A DNA stretch of 64,000 nt, from positions 113,392 to 177,391 of the forward strand of contig NZ_FNVP01000008.1 of NCBI RefSeq assembly GCF_900108015.1, in the 5' to 3' direction. This DNA comes from Flavobacterium urumqiense (lineage in GTDB: Bacteria > Bacteroidota > Bacteroidia > Flavobacteriales > Flavobacteriaceae). This document shows, in pieces, positions 26,023 through 35,740 of the stretch; positions within the stretch are counted from its first letter, which is position 1; each line of letters starts with the position of its first letter. The notes under the pieces are model-generated. The model saw only the letters and a program-made list of their open reading frames with translations, had not been told where the DNA came from and ran no database searches. The translations under genes and the position numbers were made by a program.

Positions 26023-29000
26023 ATGAAACAAAAAATTATACTAACCTTATCCTTATTACTACTATTTGGTGTTGGGGTCATTTATTCAAAAACTTCGAAA
26101 ACAAACATTGTCGAAGGAAATATAATTAAAAAAGAAAAGATCAATTTAAACTTAAAAGACGCTTCTGTAAAGCAAATTTTCACTCTTATAGAACAGCAAA
26201 TAAACAATAAGTTTATTTATATGTCAGACCAAAATTTTCTTCAAAAGAAAATTTCTATCACCATATATAACCAAGATTTAAATCAAGTATTAGCGGTTTT
26301 AAAAACCAAAGTGAGTCTTGATTTTAAGATTACTAAAAATGGTGTTTTAGTAAAAGAAGTGATTGGGATTATTCCAAAAAGCACTACAAAAAAGAATCAG
26401 GAAAACCGAAAAATCACTGGTGTGGTTTTAGATGAATCTAATTTGCCTATTCCCGGAGCTTCTGTATTTGTAGCAGGAACAACTATAGCGACAAGCACTG
26501 ATTTCGACGGAAAATTTACGATTAATGTTCCTGCAAATACAACGATTTTGTCGGTTAGTTACATCGGATTTGAGACAAAAGAAATCAACATTGAAAACCA
26601 GACAGAAATAAAAGTCATGCTTTTTGAATCGGCTTCTCAATTAGACGAAGTTGTAGTAGTGGGTTACGGTACAGAACAACGAAGAAATGTTACCGGCTCA
26701 GTTTCTTCAGTAAAAATGAAAGAGATTGTATCACAGCCTAAAGCGAATGTAACTGAAATGCTGGAAGGTCGTTTGCCCGGTGTTCAAATCATGAGTGACA
26801 ATAGCCCAGGAGGCGGTTCATCTATACGGGTACGCGGGTTTAGCACCATTAACAATAATGATCCGTTGGTAATTATTGATGGGGTTCCTGCTTCCAATGG
26901 TTTAAATGGGATCAATCCATCCGATATAGCAACGCTTCAAGTATTAAAGGATGCTGCCTCGTCTTCAATTTATGGTTCTCGTGCCGCTAATGGAGTTGTC
27001 GTTATAACTACTAAAAAAGGAGGAAAAAATGGTAAAACTGAAATACAATTTGATGGATATTCCGGTGTTCAGTCAGCCTTTAATTTACCTACGATGTTGA
27101 ATGCGCAGCAGTATGGAGATTTACTTTGGCAAGCCACTAAAAATGATAATAAAATACCAGCTAGTGGTGTTTATGGTAGTAATCCCAACTCACCAACAAT
27201 TCCAGCTTTTCTTAACGCTGCCAATACGATTCCCAGTGGTGATGTAAAATGGATTAATGAAATCATGCGACCAGCAGCGGTTCATTCCTATAATTTATCG
27301 CTGTCAAAAGGTGATGAAAAAAGTCAACATGCTTTTACACTTGGATATTTTAATCAGGAAGGAATTATAAAGCACACTGGATTTGAGCGTTTTTCTGCGC
27401 GATTTAATTCTAGTTATAAAGTAAAAGATTTTCTGACTATCGGCGAAAACTTCACGGCTTCTTATTCCGAGCAAGTTGCAACTGGAACTAATAGCTCTTT
27501 GGGAAGCATTGTTTACAATGCCTTACAGTTTCCTTCGATTGTTCCGGTGTATGATACATACGGAAATTTTGCGGGTAACCCAATCAATGATATTTCGAAT
27601 CCATTAGGAAGTTTAACGCGGGCTAAAGACAATAACCAAAAGCGGATTCAGGCTTTAGGTAATGTATTTGCCAGTGCAAAAATCAGTGATTTTACTTTTA
27701 AAACTTCTTTGGGACTGGACTTTCAAAGTTTTAATTACAGAGATTTTTCACCTGTTTTTAATGAGATTCTTTCGCAAAATGTAAAAAATTCATTAACGAC
27801 AAGCAACAATTTTAATTATCAACTTACGATATCCAATACTTTAAACTACCAAAAACAATTTGGTCAACACAATCTGGATGTTCTTTTAGGACAAGAAGCG
27901 ATAAAATATTATTATGAAGGTTTTGGTGCTTCTCGCCAAAATTTCCTGTATGAAGATCCAAATTTCAGATATCTAAGTTACGGAACTGAAAATCAATTAA
28001 ACACGGGAACTGCAAATGAATGGGCTTTAAACTCCTATTTTGGTCGTGTAAATTACAATTTCAATCAAAAATATATTGTAAGTGCTACCGTTAGAAGGGA
28101 TGGAACTTCAAGATTAGCCAATAACAACTGGGGTACTTTTCCGGCAGTCTCTGGGGGATGGAGATTAGATAAGGAAGAATTTTTTGATTTTGGAGATACG
28201 TTTACTTCATTTTTACTTCGTGCCAGTTGGGGACAAACCGGGAATCAACAATTGCCTTCCTATTCTACGGTTGATAGTTATTCCAATAACAATAATTATT
28301 CTGATTATGCTATTGGAGGTCAAAATGTAGTTTCAACAGGATTAACACAAACGCGAGTTTCGAATGCGAATTTATCTTGGGAAACTACTACTCAAAAAAC
28401 AATTGGATTGGATCTTGGTTTTTTTGATAATAAATTAAATGTTACGGCAGAATATTACAACAAAGAGACTAATGATATTCTGGTTTATAATGTAATTCCT
28501 TTAACTTATGGAGGTACAAATGACGGACAATGGATTAATGACGGGCAAATGAAAAACCGCGGTTTTGAATTGGATTTAAACTATGCAGATAAAATTAGTG
28601 ATTTCTCCTATGATCTTGCTTTGAATTTGACGGGATACAAAAATGAATTGACCACTTTGAACAGCGTTGCTTATTTAGGAATTCCTAGTTCTTCTTTGCA
28701 CACAGTGAATTTTGGTCAGGAAATCTCCAGAAGTGCCATTGGACAACCAATTGGATCTTTTTACGGATTTGTTTCCGAAGGCTTATTTCGCAGTCAACAA
28801 GAAGTTGCCGATTATGGGATGCAACCCAATGCACAAGCGGGAGATCTTAAATTTAAAGATGTTAACGGTGATGGACTAATTAACAATAATGATAGAGCTT
28901 TTATAGGTTCTCCGCATCCGGATATTATGTTGGGTTTTAACATCAATTTAAAATTCAAACAGTTTGATTTAGGAATGTTTTTTAACGGAAGTTTTGGAAA

Positions 29001-29424
29001 CGATATTTATAATCTGACAAAATACAAAACTAATTTCTTTAATCAGGCTGCTTACAATAAAGATAGTGCATTATTAGGCGCCTGGACGATTGACAATCCT
29101 AATTCTTCTATTCCAAGATTGTCCTTAGATGACAGAAATAACAACATTCGACCTTCTTCGTATTATGTAGAAGATGGTTCGTATTTTAAATTAAACAATT
29201 TACAATTGGGTTATACTTTTGCTCCAGAAGTTCTAGCTGGAATGAAATTACGTTTGTATGGACAGGCGAGTAATGTATTTACGATTACCAAATACAGTGG
29301 TTTGACACCACAAATTGGGCTGCAAAGTTATTCTTCAAGCAACCGAAATCTTGATATAGGTATCGATAGAGGAATTTATCCCACTTCACGAACATTTACT
29401 TTTGGCTGTAATTTAAACTTTTAA
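26023..29424 (+). CDS. susC: SusC/RagA TonB-dependent receptor with STN signalling domain
   Basis: The 1133-residue protein has, in order: a signal peptide (ILTLSLLLLFGVGVIYS), an STN domain (about 45-115; INLNLKDASVKQIFTLIEQQ), a carboxypeptidase-regulatory-like domain (ITGVVLDESNLPIPGASVFV), a TonB box near DEVVVVGYGT, a plug (VTEMLEGRLPGVQIMSD, VRGFSTINNNDPLVIIDG), and a large beta-barrel ending in FTFGCNLNF. The STN domain lets the receptor signal to FecR and the sigma factor encoded just upstream, which fits this locus. It imports an oligosaccharide across the outer membrane with its SusD partner. The GH92 gene in the same cluster suggests a mannose-containing substrate. Confidence 0.95.
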   Translation: MKQKIILTLSLLLLFGVGVIYSKTSKTNIVEGNIIKKEKINLNLKDASVKQIFTLIEQQINNKFIYMSDQNFLQKKISITIYNQDLNQVLAVLKTKVSLDFKITKNGVLVKEVIGIIPKSTTKKNQENRKITGVVLDESNLPIPGASVFVAGTTIATSTDFDGKFTINVPANTTILSVSYIGFETKEINIENQTEIKVMLFESASQLDEVVVVGYGTEQRRNVTGSVSSVKMKEIVSQPKANVTEMLEGRLPGVQIMSDNSPGGGSSIRVRGFSTINNNDPLVIIDGVPASNGLNGINPSDIATLQVLKDAASSSIYGSRAANGVVVITTKKGGKNGKTEIQFDGYSGVQSAFNLPTMLNAQQYGDLLWQATKNDNKIPASGVYGSNPNSPTIPAFLNAANTIPSGDVKWINEIMRPAAVHSYNLSLSKGDEKSQHAFTLGYFNQEGIIKHTGFERFSARFNSSYKVKDFLTIGENFTASYSEQVATGTNSSLGSIVYNALQFPSIVPVYDTYGNFAGNPINDISNPLGSLTRAKDNNQKRIQALGNVFASAKISDFTFKTSLGLDFQSFNYRDFSPVFNEILSQNVKNSLTTSNNFNYQLTISNTLNYQKQFGQHNLDVLLGQEAIKYYYEGFGASRQNFLYEDPNFRYLSYGTENQLNTGTANEWALNSYFGRVNYNFNQKYIVSATVRRDGTSRLANNNWGTFPAVSGGWRLDKEEFFDFGDTFTSFLLRASWGQTGNQQLPSYSTVDSYSNNNNYSDYAIGGQNVVSTGLTQTRVSNANLSWETTTQKTIGLDLGFFDNKLNVTAEYYNKETNDILVYNVIPLTYGGTNDGQWINDGQMKNRGFELDLNYADKISDFSYDLALNLTGYKNELTTLNSVAYLGIPSSSLHTVNFGQEISRSAIGQPIGSFYGFVSEGLFRSQQEVADYGMQPNAQAGDLKFKDVNGDGLINNNDRAFIGSPHPDIMLGFNINLKFKQFDLGMFFNGSFGNDIYNLTKYKTNFFNQAAYNKDSALLGAWTIDNPNSSIPRLSLDDRNNNIRPSSYYVEDGSYFKLNNLQLGYTFAPEVLAGMKLRLYGQASNVFTITKYSGLTPQIGLQSYSSSNRNLDIGIDRGIYPTSRTFTFGCNLNF

Positions 29425-29435
29425 ATTTAAAAATA

Positions 29436-31100
29436 ATGCGAATAAAAAACACAATAAAAATACTAGCTTTTCTAGTTTTAGGACTTCAAATGAGTTCTTG
29501 TTCTGATACATTTTTACAAGAAATTACCTATGGTGAAGTTGATCCTTCCGAAATGACGAAGCCGGCTAATGTGGAACGCGCCATTATATCTGCGTACAGC
29601 GTTTTAAACGGACAAATTGACGGAGCCTCAAATGCCCTTAATTCACCAAGTTCGAATTGGAGTTTTGGAGATGTCACTTCGGATGACAGTTACAAAGGCG
29701 GTGGTGGAACTGGAGATCAGAACAATATTCACCAAATGGAAATTTACAACGAAAATTCTACCACGCTGGATATAGAACGTAAATGGGTGGCACTTTACGA
29801 AGGGGTGAAACGGGCAAACGAAGCAATGCGTTTATTACATGCATCGTCTGAATTTGAAGCCAGTTTGAAAGTCAAACGAATGGCAGAATTACGATTCTTA
29901 AGAGGTCATTTTTATTTTGAGTTAAAAAAAATATACAATCGTATCCCCTATATTGATGAAACGGCGGCTATAGTGGCTGATTACGCCAAATCCAATACGA
30001 CTTTCAGCTCCGATGAGTTATGGACTAAAATCGAGAATGATTTTAAATTAGCCTATGCCGATTTACCCGTTACACAAACAGAGTTGGGACGACCAACCAA
30101 AATTGCGGCTAAATCCTATTTGGCTAAATGTTATGTTTTCCAAAACAAATGGCAATTGGCTTACGACACTACTACTGAAATAATGACTAGTAATTATGGC
30201 TTACTAGCTGATTTTCAGCAAATATTTTTACCGGAAAATGATAATAACAAGGAAGTTATTTTTGCTATACAACATTCTGTAAAAGATGGTCAACCTAATT
30301 CTTACAACGGAAGTATAGGAGATCGTTTGTCAGCTCCAGGAGGTCCATTTTATTCTCAATACGGTTTTCACCGTCCTACACAGAATCTGGTGAATGCCTA
30401 TAAAACGAATGTTTTCGGTTTACCAGTAGAAAACAACATCAACGTAGTATCCACTGATAATGTTGATCCACGTATCGATGTTACAATAGGACGTCCGGGA
30501 ATTCCTTACAAGGATTTAGGCATTTTATACCAAGACAGCTGGGCAAGAGATTTGGCAACGTATGGTGCCTTTGCTCCTAAAAAGCGAATTGTTTCTGCTA
30601 AATCTGCTTTTCATGTTACTGTTTGGCCTTATGTAAATGCTCTGAATTACTATATTATTAGATATGCTGAGGTTGTTTTATGGAGAGCAGAGGCCGCTGT
30701 AGAAATTGGAAAAATAGATGATGCGCGAATTTTAGTGAATCAAATTCGGAATCGTGCCGCTAATTCTGCTTATGTAAAAACATTAGATGGAAGCGCAAAT
30801 GCTGCAAATTACAATGTTAAACCGTATAACATTATTTGGACCGATAAAATTGCCGCAAGAGCAGCAGTACATTTAGAAACCCGTTTAGAATTGGCTATGG
30901 AAGGCCACCGTTTCTTTAATTTGGTTCGATGGGGAGAAGCAGATACTGTTCTAAATACGTATCTAACCGTAGAGAAAACAAGAAGAACGCATTTGACAAA
31001 TGCTGTGTTTACCAAAGGGGAAAACGAATATTTTCCAATACCACAGCGGTATATTGATGCATTGCCAATCGGTACAGTAACCCAAAATAAAGGTTTTTAA
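29436..31100 (+). CDS. susD: SusD/RagB-family glycan-binding lipoprotein
   Basis: The 554-residue product has a lipoprotein signal (LAFLVLGLQMSSCSDTF) and the SusD helical TPR-like scaffold (AIISAYSVLNGQIDG, MAELRFLRGHFYFELKKIYN, ELWTKIENDFKLAYADLP, RPTKIAAKSYLAKCYVFQ). The end has the usual ETRLELAMEGHRFFNLVRWG motif and QNKGF terminus. SusD sits on the SusC barrel as a lid and binds glycan. It is 11 nt after susC in the same operon. A strong terminator follows it, so the DUF218 and GH92 genes may be transcribed less or have their own promoter. Confidence 0.95.
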   Translation: MRIKNTIKILAFLVLGLQMSSCSDTFLQEITYGEVDPSEMTKPANVERAIISAYSVLNGQIDGASNALNSPSSNWSFGDVTSDDSYKGGGGTGDQNNIHQMEIYNENSTTLDIERKWVALYEGVKRANEAMRLLHASSEFEASLKVKRMAELRFLRGHFYFELKKIYNRIPYIDETAAIVADYAKSNTTFSSDELWTKIENDFKLAYADLPVTQTELGRPTKIAAKSYLAKCYVFQNKWQLAYDTTTEIMTSNYGLLADFQQIFLPENDNNKEVIFAIQHSVKDGQPNSYNGSIGDRLSAPGGPFYSQYGFHRPTQNLVNAYKTNVFGLPVENNINVVSTDNVDPRIDVTIGRPGIPYKDLGILYQDSWARDLATYGAFAPKKRIVSAKSAFHVTVWPYVNALNYYIIRYAEVVLWRAEAAVEIGKIDDARILVNQIRNRAANSAYVKTLDGSANAANYNVKPYNIIWTDKIAARAAVHLETRLELAMEGHRFFNLVRWGEADTVLNTYLTVEKTRRTHLTNAVFTKGENEYFPIPQRYIDALPIGTVTQNKGF

Positions 31101-31111
31101 AAAATTAAAAT

Positions 31112-31147
31112 AAATTGGGCAATCTTTTTGATTGCCCAATTTTTTAT
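31112..31147 (+). terminator. Intrinsic terminator between susD and the DUF218 gene
   Basis: AATTGGGCAATC and GATTGCCCAATT form a 12-bp GC-containing stem with a loop of about 5 T; a run of seven T follows. It lies 12 nt after the SusD stop and 10 nt before the next ATG. This is the classic strong terminator design and could set the ratio of SusCD to the downstream enzymes. Confidence 0.9.
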
Positions 31148-31156
31148 TAGAAAAAG

Positions 31157-32419
31157 ATGAGAAAAATAATTTACCTGTTACTTGCGCTTATTTATATTTC
31201 AGGCTTCAGCCAAAAAGAAAAAGGATTTGAATTGGATTATTCCACTTCTAAATCGGGTTCATTGATTCAGGACAAGAATTTTTATTTGTTGACTGCTATT
31301 CAAAACGATAAAGCCGTTAATCAACTGCTGCAAAAGAATAGTGTTTTTAAAACAATTTTTAAGAATAAGCAGCAAGAGATTGGTTCCAAACTAACGTCCT
31401 GCAAAGACAGTATTTCATGCTTGATTAGTGGGTATCAATTTGAAGAAAAAGAACTTAAAAATATTGATGGGGAATTTCAAATTTTGATGAAAGACGAAAA
31501 GGTACTTCAAGATTTTGTAAAAAATAATTTGCGTTCTTCTGGGAAATACGAGAATTTTAAAAACAGTACCGATACGGAATTATTATTAAAAGCATGGCAA
31601 CTTTGTGCTCAGGGGATGGATCGTATCATGAAGGTATATGGTCTTGGGGAAGCCCCGCAATATGCTAAAATGGATTCGGTTTCTTATGACGTACGGTCTA
31701 AATTTTACAAAGGATCTGTTATTATGTGGTCTGATTTTCTTCACAATAAGAAGCCGAAAGGAAATATGTTGTTTTTTCAGGAAAGTCTGGAATTCAGTTT
31801 ATCGCTTTTGTATATGAACCATCGGGATGAAGTGGCTCGCTACGAACCGTTGGAGGAAAAGGAGAATAAGAAGACAATTGCCCATATAAAAAAAATTGAT
31901 TTTGATGCTTTTGAATACGCGTCCGTTTTAATTTTGGGTAACGGGCCAGAAAATTATCAGGACCGATTGTCTGCCATTGGAAAACTAAATCTGCAATTGG
32001 GTGTGCTGGAATATGAAGCCAAGAAAGCTCCTTTAATTATTGTTTCCGGAGGTCATGCCCATCCATTTAGAGCTACTTTTTGTGAAGCGATCGAAATGAA
32101 AAAAGAACTGATGAATGTGCATCATATTCCCGAAGAAAATATTCTTATTGATCCTTTTGCGAGACATACCACAACTAATTTGCGTAATGCAGCCAGATTA
32201 ATGATTGCATATCAAATGCCGCTTGACAAAAAAAGTATCGTCGTTACAAATAGTAACCATAGTAATTATGTGGGAAATGCAAATTTTAATTCGCGTTGTA
32301 TGGAAGAATTGGGTTATTTGCCCGCAGTTATTTTAAAAAGATTAAATTCGACTGCGATAGAATTTCTACCCAATGCGGAATCCTTGCATCAAAATCCAAT
32401 TGATCCATTGGATCCATAA
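31157..32419 (+). CDS. YdcF/DUF218-family secreted protein
   Basis: A 420-residue product with an N-terminal signal peptide (IIYLLLALIYISGFSQ). The last ~190 residues are the DUF218 Rossmann-like domain: SVLILGNGPENYQDRLSAI, IIVSGGHAHPFRATFCEA, then IPEENILIDPFARHTTTNLRNA, with a HSNYVGNANF stretch. DUF218 proteins (YdcF, SanA, ElyC) are linked to envelope or phosphorylated-glycan chemistry, but no enzyme activity is established for this branch. The ~200-residue N-terminal region has no family I know. It sits between a terminator and the GH92 gene, 9 nt upstream of GH92, so the two are probably co-expressed. Confidence 0.85.
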   Translation: MRKIIYLLLALIYISGFSQKEKGFELDYSTSKSGSLIQDKNFYLLTAIQNDKAVNQLLQKNSVFKTIFKNKQQEIGSKLTSCKDSISCLISGYQFEEKELKNIDGEFQILMKDEKVLQDFVKNNLRSSGKYENFKNSTDTELLLKAWQLCAQGMDRIMKVYGLGEAPQYAKMDSVSYDVRSKFYKGSVIMWSDFLHNKKPKGNMLFFQESLEFSLSLLYMNHRDEVARYEPLEEKENKKTIAHIKKIDFDAFEYASVLILGNGPENYQDRLSAIGKLNLQLGVLEYEAKKAPLIIVSGGHAHPFRATFCEAIEMKKELMNVHHIPEENILIDPFARHTTTNLRNAARLMIAYQMPLDKKSIVVTNSNHSNYVGNANFNSRCMEELGYLPAVILKRLNSTAIEFLPNAESLHQNPIDPLDP

Positions 32420-32428
32420 ATATATATT

Positions 32429-34498
32429 ATGAAAAAAATACTAGTTTTAGGATTAGCAATCGTTACAGTAGCTTGCCAGTCTTTAAAAAATAATAGTGCT
32501 AATTTGGCATCATCGCCAGTAGAAAAAGTAAATGTCTTTTTAGGTACTTCTGGCGATCACGGACAAATGTCTCCATCTGCTTCTTCTCCCTTCAATATGA
32601 TGAGTATAGGCCCGCAAACTTATCCACATATTCATTCTGGTTACGAGCATCTGGCCAAAGAATTTTTAGGATTTACCCATAGCCGTATCGAAGGAGTGGG
32701 TTGTTTGGGAAGTGGAGGAAATTTATTAATCAAACCAATTTTGGATAATAATTCCAATACTTTATTACTAAAAAAACAAGAATCAGCTTCACCAGGTTTT
32801 TATCAGGTAGCATTCGAAAATGGAATTCGGGCTCAAATGAGTGTGAAACATAATTTTGGAATGCATCATTATGAATTTCCACGAAAGGGAGCGGGGCTAC
32901 ATATTGATTTATCGCACGCTTTTGTAAATCGATTTGTTGCCGAAGAGCATGAAATTGAAACAAAAAGCATCAGTGGATGGATCGACACCCAAACCACTTG
33001 TGATAAGGGAATATATCGCATTTATTATGTGCTGGAATTCTCCAATTTCAGAACAATAACAAAAACTGCCGATCATCAGTATCGTGTTGAAGCAAATACC
33101 GATGTTAAGGAGATGGAAGTTCGTGTCGGTTTTTCCTCTGTGAGTACGGCTTTCGCCAAAGCAAAAATAGAATCGATGCCGATACAGGATTTAGCTGTGC
33201 AAACAACTGCAGCATGGAATTATCATTTAAACAGAATAGAAGTTAATGGCGAAAAAGATCGGGAAGAATTATTTTATTCACTTTTGTACCGAGGATTACA
33301 AGCGCCGTTTTTAGTTTCAGAAATGGACGGCACTTATAAAGCCATTGACGGTTCCATTCAAAAATCTAATAGTCCTGTATACAACGGCTGGGCCATTTGG
33401 GATAATTATCGCGAGCAATTACCCATGCTTTCGCTGGCTTATCCGGAACGTTTTGCACCCATAGTAAAATCCATTGCTAATTTGTATCCGTATGGGAAAA
33501 ATAATTGGGCAACAAAGCACGAATCTTCACCCACAGTGCGCACAGAACATGCGATTGTCGTTTTATTAGACGGTTATAAAAAAGGATATCCGGTAGATTT
33601 TTACACCATAAAAGATTCCCTGATCGCGGAAGTGGATCGATTGGAATACAATACACCGGACAAGGCTTTGGAATCCTCTTACGACAGTTGGGCGCTTTCG
33701 GAAATCCTGAAAATTACCAAAGATTCCTTATTGAGTGCCAAGTATTTGAATAAAGCGTTAGGCTATAAACGCTATTGGGAAAAAGATTTCGCTGATTTGT
33801 CTCTGAAAGATATCGATAAAATGCCTGCGCGTGGCATGTATCAAGGTACGGTATGGCAGTATCGCTGGTTTGTTCCATTTGATGTGTCAGGTCTCAAAAA
33901 ATTAACAGGTGGAGAAGTTTCTTTTTTAAAGCAATTGGACCAGTTTTTTTCCGAGGACAATTACAACCATGCGAATCAGCCGGATTTACAAGTTCCGGGA
34001 CTGTATAATGCGAGTTCCCAACCTTGGAAATCACAAAAACTGTTTCGGAATATTATGTTGGATACGGTCGTTCAGGCTTATTTTAATGAAAACAGTAAAG
34101 GCGTTGATTCCTACATTGGAAGGATCTATAAGAACGAACCTCAAGCCTATTTACGCACTATGGATGATGATGCCGGTACGATGTCCTCCTGGTTTGTTAT
34201 GCGAAGTATAGGTTTGTCTCCGGCAAATATTGGAAGCCCGATATACTACTTGACCGCTCCGATCTTTAAGACTGTAAAATTAAATTGGGAAAACGGAAAA
34301 TCATTTCACATCAAAGTTAGTAATTACAATAAAGATCACTTTTATATTCAATCGGTTCGTTTAAATGGTCAGCCATTATTTAGGAATTGGTTGACGCAGG
34401 AAGAAATCACAAATGGCGGAACCCTAATTATCGAAACCGGTGCAGCATCTAATAAAAACTGGGGAATTGAGGATCAGTGGATTTCAAAAACAGAGTAA
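32429..34498 (+). CDS. GH92-family glycosidase with Gln at the usual catalytic acid position
   Basis: The 689-residue lipoprotein (LAIVTVACQ signal) has the GH92 N-terminal beta-sandwich (KVNVFLGTSGDHGQMSPSAS, HSRIEGVGCLGSGG) and helical domain (ARGMYQGTVWQYRWFVPFD, then YNASSQPWKSQKLFR). The segment that in alpha-mannosidases reads GNEPS is ANQPD here, so the catalytic-acid glutamate is Gln517. The Asp pair in DDDAGTMSSWFVM is kept (catalytic base region). In known family members a Gln at the acid position occurs in mannosyl-phosphate (mannose-1-phospho-mannose) hydrolysing enzymes, which need no acid. That specificity is an inference from one residue. It closes the PUL and is next to a DUF218 gene. 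Confidence 0.85.
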   Translation: MKKILVLGLAIVTVACQSLKNNSANLASSPVEKVNVFLGTSGDHGQMSPSASSPFNMMSIGPQTYPHIHSGYEHLAKEFLGFTHSRIEGVGCLGSGGNLLIKPILDNNSNTLLLKKQESASPGFYQVAFENGIRAQMSVKHNFGMHHYEFPRKGAGLHIDLSHAFVNRFVAEEHEIETKSISGWIDTQTTCDKGIYRIYYVLEFSNFRTITKTADHQYRVEANTDVKEMEVRVGFSSVSTAFAKAKIESMPIQDLAVQTTAAWNYHLNRIEVNGEKDREELFYSLLYRGLQAPFLVSEMDGTYKAIDGSIQKSNSPVYNGWAIWDNYREQLPMLSLAYPERFAPIVKSIANLYPYGKNNWATKHESSPTVRTEHAIVVLLDGYKKGYPVDFYTIKDSLIAEVDRLEYNTPDKALESSYDSWALSEILKITKDSLLSAKYLNKALGYKRYWEKDFADLSLKDIDKMPARGMYQGTVWQYRWFVPFDVSGLKKLTGGEVSFLKQLDQFFSEDNYNHANQPDLQVPGLYNASSQPWKSQKLFRNIMLDTVVQAYFNENSKGVDSYIGRIYKNEPQAYLRTMDDDAGTMSSWFVMRSIGLSPANIGSPIYYLTAPIFKTVKLNWENGKSFHIKVSNYNKDHFYIQSVRLNGQPLFRNWLTQEEITNGGTLIIETGAASNKNWGIEDQWISKTE

Positions 34499-34517
34499 TA
34501 GAATTTAATAATAAATG

Positions 34518-34555
34518 AGGTGTAAAGGATTTTATATTTAAAATTCTTTACACCT
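34518..34555. terminator. Bidirectional terminator between GH92 and the efflux adaptor gene
   Basis: A 16-bp stem (AGGTGTAAAGGATTTT and AAAATTCTTTACACCT with one G-T pair) and a 6-nt loop lie between the convergent GH92 and adaptor genes, with A/T runs on both sides. It can end transcription from both directions. Confidence 0.85.
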
Positions 34556-34569
34556 TAAATTTATGTTTT

Positions 34570-35697
34570 TTATTCTTCTACATTTTTCATTTTCATTAAA
34601 AGTGAATAAGCTCCTTTTATCACGATAGTTGCCTCATTCAAATCTTCTGAAATAATTTCAGTAAATTCATTTTCTGTAGCTCCTATTGTGACTTCTTTCA
34701 TTTCAAATTGTTTGTTTTGTTTGGCAATAAAAATATAATTCTTGTTTTCATAATTCACAATTGCATTAGATGGCAGTACATTTGATTTCTGACTTTTTAA
34801 TTCAATTTCAGCATTCATATACATTCCCGGTAAAAGTGCTTTGTCGAAGTTTGTAAAATGGCAATGCATTTCGGTGCTTCTGTTTTCGGAAAAATCTTTA
34901 CCGATAAGGATAATTTTGCAATAATATTTTTTCTCCGGATTGGTATTAGTGTAAGCAACCACCGATTGGCCGATAGCCAATTTATTAATGTCTTTTTCAA
35001 AAACGGTTAATGCCAAATGAATATCTGAAGGGTTAACAATCTCAAACAAGATATCACTTGGGTTTACATACTTACCAATATTTACATTTACTTGAGATAC
35101 ATAACCGCTTATTGGCGAATATATATTGATGCTTTTTGAAATGTTCTTTGCAGAAACATTGCTGGGATTTATCCCTGCGAATTTTAATTTCGCTCCATAC
35201 GATTGCACCATTACTGATAGTGAGTTATATTCTGATTGTGCTTGTTGATATACTTTGTCGCTGCTGGCTTTGCTTCGGTTGAGTTCTCTTTGTCTTTCAA
35301 ATTCGGCTTTTGCGTATCCTATTTTCGCTTTCGCCAAAAGGTAATCTTCCTGCAATTGTATGTATTGTTGGTCTTCCACCACACACAAAACCTGACCTTT
35401 GGTTACATACATTCCCTTCAAAAGTTTGGTGTATTTTAAATAACCACCCATCGGCACACTTATGGATACTAAATTTTGGGGCGGTACATCTATTTTACCA
35501 TTTAATTTTAAGGTAGATGAAACTTCTTTCTGCTCGATTTTCCCAGTTACAATTCCTGCATTTTTTATTTGTGCATCGGTAAGAGTTGTCGTGTTTTCAA
35601 TAATTGGAGTGACTTCTGTTTCGCTTTCCGTTTTCTTATCTCCACAGGAGGAAAGGAATACTATTGCTAGAATTGTAAGGATTGTGTTTTTACTCAT
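34570..35697 (-). CDS. RND efflux periplasmic adaptor (membrane fusion lipoprotein)
   Basis: A lipoprotein adaptor of about 375 residues, read from the ATG at 35697 (TILAIVFLSSCGDKK signal). An earlier in-frame ATG lies in the upstream MFS gene and is not preferred; a third ATG at 35739 is possible. It has the biotinyl-lipoyl-like part (GYLKYTKLLKGMYVTKGQVLC), an alpha-helical hairpin (YLLAKAKIGYAKAEFERQRELNRS), a second lipoyl half (IYSPISGYVSQVNVNIGKYVN) and a beta-barrel end (LLPGMYMNAEIELKS). It connects the inner-membrane pump with the TolC part. It is the third gene of the operon headed by the fused CzcA-type pump, after the MFS gene. Substrate: divalent metal by inference from the pump. 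Confidence 0.9.
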   Translation of the reverse strand: MSKNTILTILAIVFLSSCGDKKTESETEVTPIIENTTTLTDAQIKNAGIVTGKIEQKEVSSTLKLNGKIDVPPQNLVSISVPMGGYLKYTKLLKGMYVTKGQVLCVVEDQQYIQLQEDYLLAKAKIGYAKAEFERQRELNRSKASSDKVYQQAQSEYNSLSVMVQSYGAKLKFAGINPSNVSAKNISKSINIYSPISGYVSQVNVNIGKYVNPSDILFEIVNPSDIHLALTVFEKDINKLAIGQSVVAYTNTNPEKKYYCKIILIGKDFSENRSTEMHCHFTNFDKALLPGMYMNAEIELKSQKSNVLPSNAIVNYENKNYIFIAKQNKQFEMKEVTIGATENEFTEIISEDLNEATIVIKGAYSLLMKMKNVEE

Positions 35698-35740
35698 GAC
35701 TATATTTTTATTTTGGTGTTCGTGAATTTGAGATTTCATT

